This document shows, piece after piece, positions 1 through 5,847 of a stretch of DNA of 21,018 nt; the stretch's first letter is position 1, and the number at the start of each line of letters is the position of its first letter. Source of the DNA: a virus; the IMG/VR virus record IMGVR_UViG_3300037070_000962, positions 1-21,018 of that record; one strand, 5' to 3'. The notes below the pieces were generated by a model. That model saw only the letters and a list, made by a program, of their open reading frames with translations, was not told the origin of the DNA and made no database searches. A program made the translations under genes and the position numbers.

Positions 1-140
1 AGAGACAGACTATCGCTATTCCTGTCATCACTGCGAGCAGCAGATTGATCGTTGGTCTCAGGAACGCTAGCGAGATTAGTGTTCGTCGTACGGATCTGAG
101 CGTGACTCCTGTGACTGTCATCGCTGAGTGCTTTAGGTAA
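1..140 (+). CDS. 3' end of a gene of unknown function, probably phage structural
   Basis: The frame with codons at positions 3, 6, 9 and so on is open from the window edge to a TAA at 138-140. It encodes the last 45 residues of a protein whose start lies outside the window. The visible part has alternating beta-type sequence (IAIPVITASSRLIVGLRN, then SVTPVTVIAECFR at the C-terminus). No domain can be named. It sits five bases upstream of the LamG/SGNH gene on the same strand, so it is probably the preceding tail or appendage gene of the same transcript. Function is inferred only from position. Confidence 0.6.
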   Translation, partial: RQTIAIPVITASSRLIVGLRNASEISVRRTDLSVTPVTVIAECFR

Positions 141-145
141 GTACT

Positions 146-1492
146 ATGAAACGCCTCACTAATCGTTTGACTAATGCGCTCACGGGTGCGCAGGGTGGTG
201 GGAGTGTTGTTCCTGAGTATAAGAGTACTGCTGCGTATAGGAACGTGGCGGCTGCGTATATTACTCTTGGTCAGAATGCTCTGCACACTGCTGCGCTAGA
301 TCCGACGCGAGAGTGGACGCTGGACGTAACGGTGTGTCGCACCACTGCTGCTGCGGCTGGGTATGTGTTTAGTAAAGGCGGATCCACCGCTGGGCAACGG
401 CAGATTGGTATCAGCACTGCTGGTGGCGGTGGTTACACTGTAGAGGTTGGTGGTGTAACTGTCATCAGTAACTTTGGCACTGAGGGGTTTACGCGCGCTG
501 TACGCATCACTGTCGTGAATAGAGATAGCGGCGGCGGTGTGATGAAGACGAGAATGATTCTGAATGGGCGTCAGGTTAGTACTGAGAATCCTGCTGGTAA
601 TCCTGGGACGTTCGTTAACAGCACTCACGACTTCTTAATTGGTGCGCGACGTAACGCGTCAAACGCGGACTCCACTAGCAACTGGGCTGCGACGATCGAT
701 GAGTTGAAGATTTTCAACGTTGCGCTTACGGACGCCGAAGTATCGCTGCTCGCGGGTGATCTACGTACGCCGAAGGTGACACGTGGAATTGTGTCATGGT
801 ACAAGCTGGGTGAAGAGCTAACTGGTACGACGGTGTATGATAGCATCGGTGGAGTGAATGGTACGCTGGTTGGTAGTGGAGTGTTGGACACTGCGCGCGT
901 ACCGAAGGCACCTATCATCACGTACGGTGATAGCATCGGTCTCGGTAGCGGTGGCACCAGCGGGTTCATGGCAAAGCTACCCCTCCGCGATCTTCACTAC
1001 AACTTCATTCGTTGTTATAGCGGACAAGGGAGCACGTACGTTAAGGGTATCTTTGACGCTGATACTGACTTGAGAAGTTGGTTTACGATTATTGAAGTTG
1101 GACGCAATGGCGTCCTAACTGATACCGGTACTATCCTCAGTGACATTCAAGGAATGGTTGCACAGCTACCGCACAATAGATGGGTGGTGATTGGTATCAC
1201 TAAGAAGTACGACGGTACGGAGGACACGCTGCCGACGCCGACTGCCAACGCGACTAAGATCGATCAGGTCAACGCGGCTGTGCAGGCATGGTGTGGTAGT
1301 AGATGGTTGGACTTGCAGGCGTACTTCCTCGCACATGGCAATGGTACGACTGACAATACTGACGTAGCACTAGGGCGATGCCCGACAACGCTGCGCGGTA
1401 ACGCTGATCTGCTGTATACGCACTTCAATGATACTGCGTATACTCACATGTCTCAGATGGTTTCTGACTACCTCGATTCGATTGCAGCATAA
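146..1492 (+). CDS. LamG-domain plus SGNH/GDSL-hydrolase protein, probable tail fibre or appendage enzyme
   Basis: A 448-residue protein with two recognisable parts. Residues about 30-205 read as a concanavalin A/LamG-like (Laminin_G_3) beta sandwich, ending in the typical strand-helix signature IDELKIFNVALTDAEVSLL (184-202). Residues about 255-445 read as an SGNH hydrolase. Block I is YGDSIG with the nucleophile Ser263, a block II glycine lies in SGQG (292-295), block III is GRN (319-321), and the block V histidine is probably His426 in YTHFND. The usual Asp three residues before that His is Leu423; Asp421 lies nearby. Family members deacetylate or de-esterify glycans, so the likely role is binding a surface polysaccharide through LamG and trimming acyl groups during adsorption. 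There is no signal peptide. ATG 146 follows AGGT at 135-138 (8-base gap). The gene ends at a strong terminator. LamG is a confident call, SGNH fairly confident, tail location inferred. Confidence 0.8.
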   Translation: MKRLTNRLTNALTGAQGGGSVVPEYKSTAAYRNVAAAYITLGQNALHTAALDPTREWTLDVTVCRTTAAAAGYVFSKGGSTAGQRQIGISTAGGGGYTVEVGGVTVISNFGTEGFTRAVRITVVNRDSGGGVMKTRMILNGRQVSTENPAGNPGTFVNSTHDFLIGARRNASNADSTSNWAATIDELKIFNVALTDAEVSLLAGDLRTPKVTRGIVSWYKLGEELTGTTVYDSIGGVNGTLVGSGVLDTARVPKAPIITYGDSIGLGSGGTSGFMAKLPLRDLHYNFIRCYSGQGSTYVKGIFDADTDLRSWFTIIEVGRNGVLTDTGTILSDIQGMVAQLPHNRWVVIGITKKYDGTEDTLPTPTANATKIDQVNAAVQAWCGSRWLDLQAYFLAHGNGTTDNTDVALGRCPTTLRGNADLLYTHFNDTAYTHMSQMVSDYLDSIAA

Positions 1493-1531
1493 AACAAAAT
1501 ACCCACCGCTAACAACGGTGGGTATTTTGTT
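1493..1531. terminator. Bidirectional intrinsic terminator
   Basis: A perfect inverted repeat: the arm at 1493-1508 (aacaaaatacccaccg) pairs over 16 base pairs with 1516-1531, with a 7-base loop (ctaacaa). The outer part of the stem is A/T-rich, giving a U-rich tract when read in either direction. It starts right after the stop of the rightward LamG/SGNH gene (1492). It also contains the end of the stop codon (complement of 1530-1532) of the leftward small gene, so it separates two convergent transcription units. Confidence 0.9.
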
Positions 1532-1781
1532 ATTTAAGAAGTTCGGCGATTGCGTAGACAATGTTACCGAGTGGATCTACTTTGCGGACACACTCTATAA
1601 CCTCGTGCTCTTGCTGCTCCAGTTCGCGTCGAAGCTCCTGTCTCCTAGCGAAGAATGTAGTAGTGGAAATCTCACGTGAGATAGAAGACTCATGTGTAAC
1701 ACAAGCCACAGTCCTCCGCTTGTATTCAGCTATAGCTTTACGTAGGTTACCCTTCCTATTACGTAGATTGGGGTCTTTCAT
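1530..1781 (-). CDS. Small basic helical protein of unknown function
   Basis: An 83-residue leftward gene, last in the leftward cluster. The N-terminal third is very basic (KDPNLRNRKGNLRKAIAEYKRR) and the middle is a likely amphipathic or coiled-coil helix (ARRQELRRELEQQEHEVIECV). No family is recognised. The ATG chosen at 1781 overlaps the upstream leftward gene by 23 bases. The frame stays open to an ATG at 1829, which would add 16 residues (99 in total) and has GAAGAA upstream. I prefer 1781 because the extra residues (SNTSRTTANTSW...) look like out-of-frame translation of the neighbour. The overlap suggests translational coupling. The charge pattern fits a nucleic-acid-binding or regulatory peptide, but that is only inference. 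Confidence 0.6.
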   Translation of the reverse strand: MKDPNLRNRKGNLRKAIAEYKRRTVACVTHESSISREISTTTFFARRQELRRELEQQEHEVIECVRKVDPLGNIVYAIAELLK

Positions 1782-2958
1782 TCTTTTTAACCACGATGTG
1801 TTCGCGGTGGTACGAGAGGTATTTGACATTATGTTCTTCAGAGAAGAGTGTCTTCTCAGCCTTTACCTTACGGTGGTTAATAACGACAGGATCGAGATAG
1901 AGTTTTGCACGACCTTTGAGAAGGGAAGAGTTCTGACCAGCGATACGCTTTGCATCCGCGGACGCCAACGTACCATTACTAACTTGGATACCACGCTTCG
2001 ACAACGCAGGCGGGATATAGTCATTACCGATCTTCATGCCATATGATTCAGCAACAAAGCGGGAGAGATTCTTGCGACTGCCGTCTTCAAACTCACCATA
2101 GATAGTGATGCCATTATTTGCGACGCGCCACTTCACACATTCAATCTCCTCCATCAGATCAACAGGCACACCGACACAGACAGTGATCTTGTTATCTTCT
2201 ATACGGATGTGCTCCTGTTTATCTAGAAGATCGGGGCGACGCTCAGCATCGGCAGTCACCATCATGATAACGTCGTTGAACTCAGACTCATGGTAGAGAT
2301 AAGTAACGCTGGACGGCTCTGCACAGTCGAAAACACCATCAGTAATGACGTAATTGAGCACATCTGCACGCTCAGCCATCGCTTCATTCATACCGACAAG
2401 TCCGCGCGTGTAGAGAATCGTCTGTAAGCTGAGCCCCTCCGTTATTATGGTGTCGTTCACCTTACCGTAGGATAAACCAGTCTTTTTATCGAAATACGCA
2501 CACTTTGGTACATATTTGGCGTGATTGCGACGGATTTTGATATGTTTCACCACTCCTGTGAGTGAAAACACAGGTAAATCGATGATTTCTGAGGGTTTTC
2601 CACTGAGATTTGAGTAGAACTCAGAGCACATTTTCTGAAGACAGATGCGCCAATCGGAGTTAGCACCGGTGTCTGGAGGTGCTTGAGGTCTGAAATTGTT
2701 CGATGTGAAGTCGTCATTCCACTCAGCGCGGCGGTGCATACCAATAAGATCACCGATGAGCTTGGAGAAAGCAACGCCAGACGTTTTGCTGACGATGATG
2801 TCGCCGCGGACGCACCAGTCGTGACGCTTAACATGCTCACAATACGCACTATCAAACAAAGCAGCGGTGGAGTGCAGCGTGCGTGGATCACTGGTCTCAA
2901 TGAACAACGCAGCTACATCCCCACCATCATAGTACTTATTTTCGGTTTTGGAGGGCAT
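1759..2958 (-). CDS. Unknown protein with degenerate HNH/AP2-like (NUMOD-type) DNA-binding segments
   Basis: A 399-residue leftward protein with no clear family. Residues about 5-95 follow the outline of phage HNH proteins with an AP2-like N-terminus: a strand-rich start (YYDGGDVAALFIE), an acidic turn before a W (FDSAYCEHVKRHDW), a strand-loop-strand and a final motif WNDDFTSNNFRP where an HNH enzyme would have DHxNxxxxDNRxxNLR. The metal-binding His residues are absent. A second similar outline is visible late in the protein (VKWRVANNGITIYGEFEDGS followed by NLSRFVAESYG). If the resemblance is real, this is a DNA-binding relative that has lost nuclease activity. The gene is preceded by its own sigma70-type promoter with a predicted transcript start at or next to the ATG, and no Shine-Dalgarno sequence is seen. 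It ends overlapping the small basic gene. Confidence 0.6.
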   Translation of the reverse strand: MPSKTENKYYDGGDVAALFIETSDPRTLHSTAALFDSAYCEHVKRHDWCVRGDIIVSKTSGVAFSKLIGDLIGMHRRAEWNDDFTSNNFRPQAPPDTGANSDWRICLQKMCSEFYSNLSGKPSEIIDLPVFSLTGVVKHIKIRRNHAKYVPKCAYFDKKTGLSYGKVNDTIITEGLSLQTILYTRGLVGMNEAMAERADVLNYVITDGVFDCAEPSSVTYLYHESEFNDVIMMVTADAERRPDLLDKQEHIRIEDNKITVCVGVPVDLMEEIECVKWRVANNGITIYGEFEDGSRKNLSRFVAESYGMKIGNDYIPPALSKRGIQVSNGTLASADAKRIAGQNSSLLKGRAKLYLDPVVINHRKVKAEKTLFSEEHNVKYLSYHREHIVVKKNERPQST

Positions 2959-2964
2959 ATGACA

Positions 2965-2992
2965 ATTATACTCATTATACGCAAGAAGTCAA
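2965..2992 (-). promoter_or_regulatory. Sigma70-type promoter for the 399-residue leftward gene, probably leaderless
   Basis: On the minus strand TTGACT (complement of 2987-2992) and TATAAT (complement of 2965-2970) are separated by 16 bases. Five of six -35 bases and six of six -10 bases match the sigma70 consensus. Counting about seven bases from the -10 element, transcription would begin near 2958, the A of the ATG, and no ribosome binding site is visible. The -35 element and spacer lie in the last codons and stop codon of the upstream leftward gene. Confidence 0.7.
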
Positions 2993-3322
2993 GCGGAATA
3001 TACCATTTGAGGTTCTATAGTCACTAGTTTTGTGTCCGCGGTCCCACGTAGCTTTGACACAGCGCGTATGCATGTAAGCGATGTATTTCCATAGATAGAT
3101 ACGTGGCGACGTGAAACCGAACAACTGACCCGCTGTAGCCATAGATAGATCCATGGTGTAAGGCTGATCCTTCGACTTCTCATAACACCACGTCCACAGC
3201 GATAGCAGCTCAACGTGCGCAGTATTCACCAGAAACCTGTGCTCCCCCGTTTTATTCGACGAGATAACAAGTTCGCTGGTGGTCGCGTCGATTCTATTAT
3301 ACACGTTGTGAGACTTTTGCAT
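2975..3322 (-). CDS. Small protein, possible degenerate HNH/AP2-type DNA-binding protein
   Basis: A 115-residue leftward gene starting at ATG 3322. The order of features resembles AP2/HNH phage proteins: beta strands at the N-terminus (SELVISSNKTGEHRFLVN), a helix leading to a Trp (VELLSLWTW), a strand-rich centre, and a C-terminal WDRGHKTSDYRTSNGIFRL that recalls the DHxNGxxxDNRxxNLR signature of HNH endonucleases. The His-Asn-His set is incomplete, so activity is doubtful. A TAGG lies seven bases before the ATG, and the predicted transcript leader is only about 12 bases. It is the first gene of the leftward unit, and the promoter of the next gene is embedded in its 3' end. An early or regulatory role is plausible from position. 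The family call is weak. Confidence 0.6.
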   Translation of the reverse strand: MQKSHNVYNRIDATTSELVISSNKTGEHRFLVNTAHVELLSLWTWCYEKSKDQPYTMDLSMATAGQLFGFTSPRIYLWKYIAYMHTRCVKATWDRGHKTSDYRTSNGIFRLTSCV

Positions 3323-3340
3323 AATTATACCTACATCAGC

Positions 3341-3368
3341 ATTATACTGCTTGACTTGGGGAATGCAA
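3341..3368 (-). promoter_or_regulatory. Leftward sigma70-type promoter
   Basis: On the minus strand TTGCAT (complement of 3363-3368) and a perfect TATAAT (complement of 3341-3346) are separated by 16 bases. The predicted start near 3334 leaves a leader of about 12 bases before the ATG at 3322. The element overlaps the rightward promoter. Confidence 0.65.
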
Positions 3369-3378
3369 GAATTATAAT
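3351..3378 (+). promoter_or_regulatory. Rightward sigma70-type promoter for the packaging/head operon
   Basis: TTGACT at 3351-3356 and a perfect TATAAT at 3373-3378 are separated by 16 bases. The predicted start near 3385 leaves about 13 bases before the ATG at 3398. Its -35 hexamer lies inside the spacer of the leftward promoter, and the leftward -35 lies inside this spacer. It is the only convincing rightward promoter found ahead of the packaging and structural genes. Confidence 0.7.
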
Positions 3379-3397
3379 AAGATGGTGGTTAAGTATT

Positions 3398-4186
3398 ATG
3401 GAAAAACGCCTGGAAACTTGTCTCTACGCTGACAATTGGCATAATCTCCTGGGGAGTATGCTAACCGACGAAGAGAAGATACAATTAGATAAAGCACCTG
3501 ATACAGCGATACTTAGCTGTTTAAAGCTAGCGAATGTGATTGGTAAGGTGCGCGCGAAGGAATTGGTGGCGTTGAGTGGTGCGTGCGCAGAGATTGATTT
3601 TAGTGGCGGACGCCGCTGTGTCATGGTTATCGACAACAAGCGTTGTAAAAGGTATAACACTCTCCCGTGTTGTGAAGATCATTATGGTGACGCTATGAGC
3701 CTATCCCCAGCCGTATTTAAAAATCAGGATCTACGGAACGCATACCTCCGTCAGCTACAGAATCCACGTAAAATCCAGCTCGACACTGAAGTTGCGCTGA
3801 TGCGTACGATGATGGAACTGATGTTGAAGAAGGTTTCCGCTGACACTGGTAACATGCCGTTGGAGTTGATTGGCGCTATCACTGCAATGTGTGAGAAGAC
3901 TTCTGTCGTTGTAGAGAAGATGAGCAAGCTAAACGCCATTACTCCCGAGAAGATCGATGAAATGATGGATAGGGTAGTCGAGATTATCTCTGAGTACCTA
4001 CCGCACGATAAGCTCCGTGAGTGTGCTGAGAAGCTGAAGATGGTGCAGATTTCGGCTCCTGGTTGTGAGATTGGCTACAATCCTGGGGATCAGGTAACTA
4101 TGATGCTTGGCGAGGAGACTCCTGTAGATTCCGAGGTAACGACCGTGCATAAGCGGGCGATGCTAGATTTGCAGAGTCGACTATGA
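3398..4186 (+). CDS. Candidate terminase small subunit (TerS) with a zinc-knuckle-like motif
   Basis: A 262-residue protein, first gene of the rightward operon. Residues 74-95 contain Cys74-X8-Cys83-X7-Cys91-Cys92-X2-His95, like the short CxxxC...C..H zinc motifs found in some phage terminase small subunits. It is followed by a long helical part (LRNAYLRQLQNPRKIQLDTE, then ALMRTMMELMLKKV) typical of TerS oligomerisation regions. Residues about 160-215 are helical too. TerS would recognise phage DNA and load TerL. Position two genes upstream of TerL supports this. The frame is open upstream to 3215, but the ATG at 3398 is preferred because the promoter ends at 3378 and GGTGG precedes it by nine bases. 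The stop overlaps the next ATG by four bases. It could instead be another packaging-region zinc protein. Confidence 0.55.
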   Translation: MEKRLETCLYADNWHNLLGSMLTDEEKIQLDKAPDTAILSCLKLANVIGKVRAKELVALSGACAEIDFSGGRRCVMVIDNKRCKRYNTLPCCEDHYGDAMSLSPAVFKNQDLRNAYLRQLQNPRKIQLDTEVALMRTMMELMLKKVSADTGNMPLELIGAITAMCEKTSVVVEKMSKLNAITPEKIDEMMDRVVEIISEYLPHDKLRECAEKLKMVQISAPGCEIGYNPGDQVTMMLGEETPVDSEVTTVHKRAMLDLQSRL

Positions 4187-4455
4187 AACGGTATCATGTG
4201 CGTAATGATGGTACCGTGCATGATATATCTACGCCGGAGAAGCTGGTTGAGTTTACTAAGGCTATGACGAAGGTCATGGTCGATCGTATTGTGGACGGCA
4301 CACCAATCAGAGTAACCAAAGAGGAAGCCTCCGCTCGTTTAAACATTTGCAAGGCATGTCCTAATTATAAAGATGGTGTGTGTAAGCTTTGTAGCTGTAA
4401 TATGCCGTTTAAAGTCGAATTAACCTCAATGACTTGTCCAGAAGGTAAGTGGTAA
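4183..4455 (+). CDS. Small zinc-ribbon-like protein
   Basis: A 90-residue protein with a C-terminal cysteine cluster: Cys56-X2-Cys59, Cys67-X2-Cys70-X-Cys72 and Cys85, ending in CPEGKW. This resembles a short phage zinc-ribbon whose usual ending is CPxGKW. The first 45 residues are helical and carry no known motif. The start ATG overlaps the stop of the TerS candidate (ATGA), suggesting translational coupling. The metal site is a strong visual call. The role is unknown, with DNA or protein binding during packaging possible from its place between TerS and TerL candidates. Confidence 0.7.
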   Translation: MKRYHVRNDGTVHDISTPEKLVEFTKAMTKVMVDRIVDGTPIRVTKEEASARLNICKACPNYKDGVCKLCSCNMPFKVELTSMTCPEGKW

Positions 4456-4457
4456 TC

Positions 4458-5840
4458 ATGGCTGATAGTCAACCAACAATCGGTAACTTTACCCTTCGCG
4501 ATGGTGAAGCTGCTGGGACTAAAACTAAAACGCTTAGATTCTCGCTGCCCGGCGTGCTAAAACCAGCAGCGTCATGTACTCTCACTTTTGATGCCAGTAG
4601 TGATGAGAATCGTATCGCGAAGAGTGTTGGTATCCTCACCACTGATAAGAGCATCTTTTTTCCGGGCGGCGTTGGTGGTTCTGTAGAAGGTTGGACGTTC
4701 ACCCCTGACTTTCATGATCCGTGCAATAACCCCGCAGGTATCTCCGAATGTGAGATGTTCGGCGAGCTTACTGGTAATTGGACTGGCGAGTATACGAAGT
4801 GTCGTGTTAAGTTTAAGTACACTCCTAACTGTGACCCACACGTCAACCTAACTTCATACAGTGCTAGTTCACCATGTTCGTCACCTACGCAGTATGGTCC
4901 GCATATCTTGCCGAAGTCGTATTTCTTTTTCGACATTGGACCCGCTAGGAAGATCGGACTCCCAGCCCCGAACCTTACCTATGTATATGTAGACGGTACA
5001 GCTTCTACCGCTGCGGAGTATGGACCGGGTAACGAGATGGCGAATCAAAGGGAGCCACTATCGTGTACTCTTGAGTGCTTGAATCTCGGTGAATTTGAGT
5101 ACATAAAACTATGCGACGGTAACCCGGCGGAGAGTAGCACGGTTGAGGCGGTGCTTGTACAGTATGGGTTCGGTGGACCTACGTATGCGTATGTCCGTGA
5201 GAGCTTCACTGGTGGTACGTTCTCAGGTATTCCCATCGGTGGTAAGATTGTAGAAGCGGACGCCGAAGAAATCTATGGTTGCTATCGCGCTGGTGCGACT
5301 CCCTGTGACTACGGGGCCGCCTACCCTGAAAACTACTACAGTCTAGGCTACTACTTAGACGCGACACTGACTGTAACTGAGGACTCCACCCCCACTGCTT
5401 GTGTACCACTTGTAGCATCACCTTTCTCAGGTTCTGACACCACAACAGGTGGGTTTGAAATTTGTGAAGGTGGAAACATGGTTGCTAATTGGGTACATCG
5501 TGAGTTCGATGTAACCCTAACGGATTCCATTACAATTATCGGTAAGAGAGCATATAGTGAGTTCACCGCTACTTTTGATGTCTCAGTTACTTTTTCTAAG
5601 AACGCCTGTGATACAATACCAACACACGTAATAAGTTGTTCCTGCACCGCTGTGGCCACTAGGACTTGTACGTATGATGGACCATATGATCCTGTTCAGG
5701 TACTGCTGGGTGAAATTACGTTTGAGTGCTCAAATCGTAAGATCAGTGTTTACGCCACCCCAAACATGACAGAGACGTTCCCGGGCTCCGGATCCATTCG
5801 CGGAGTCGTGCGCGTAATTGCGAGGCTTGGCAGTGCTTAA
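4458..5840 (+). CDS. Cysteine-rich, beta-strand-rich protein of unknown function
   Basis: A 460-residue protein, rich in Thr, Ser, Gly, Tyr and Cys, with strand-type sequence throughout and 18 cysteines by eye (for example ISCSC near residue 395). No signal peptide or membrane segment is visible, and no family is recognised. Composition fits a virion surface protein such as a head fibre, decoration or adhesin, stabilised by disulfides or metals. That is inference. It lies in the packaging block, between the zinc-ribbon gene and TerL, where a structural protein is unusual. The frame opens at GTG 4449, but ATG 4458 is preferred: it follows the preceding stop (4455) by two bases and gives a cleaner N-terminus (MADSQPTIGN). 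Confidence 0.7.
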   Translation: MADSQPTIGNFTLRDGEAAGTKTKTLRFSLPGVLKPAASCTLTFDASSDENRIAKSVGILTTDKSIFFPGGVGGSVEGWTFTPDFHDPCNNPAGISECEMFGELTGNWTGEYTKCRVKFKYTPNCDPHVNLTSYSASSPCSSPTQYGPHILPKSYFFFDIGPARKIGLPAPNLTYVYVDGTASTAAEYGPGNEMANQREPLSCTLECLNLGEFEYIKLCDGNPAESSTVEAVLVQYGFGGPTYAYVRESFTGGTFSGIPIGGKIVEADAEEIYGCYRAGATPCDYGAAYPENYYSLGYYLDATLTVTEDSTPTACVPLVASPFSGSDTTTGGFEICEGGNMVANWVHREFDVTLTDSITIIGKRAYSEFTATFDVSVTFSKNACDTIPTHVISCSCTAVATRTCTYDGPYDPVQVLLGEITFECSNRKISVYATPNMTETFPGSGSIRGVVRVIARLGSA

Positions 5841-5847
5841 TATATCA

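Noticed and set aside
858-1073. Small rightward frame inside the LamG/SGNH gene
   Set aside because: Out-of-frame with a strong coding sequence, and without a ribosome binding site or recognisable content.
1561-2046. 161-codon rightward open frame opposite the leftward genes
   Set aside because: It is a shadow of the leftward coding sequence. It has no ribosome binding site, and its stretches of Ser/Arg/Leu are typical of antisense frames.
2974-2979. Second TATAAT on the minus strand just upstream of the leaderless promoter's -10
   Set aside because: No acceptable -35 lies 16-18 bases upstream of it. The TTGACT fits the -10 at 2965-2970 instead.
3215-3397. Upstream extension of the TerS candidate (61 extra residues)
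   Set aside because: It overlaps the leftward gene and crosses both promoters. The predicted transcript start (about 3385) is downstream, and the added residues look like non-coding translation.
5818-5847. TTG start for TerL
   Set aside because: It would overlap the preceding gene by 23 bases with a rare start codon. GTG 5833 or ATG 5848 are more plausible.
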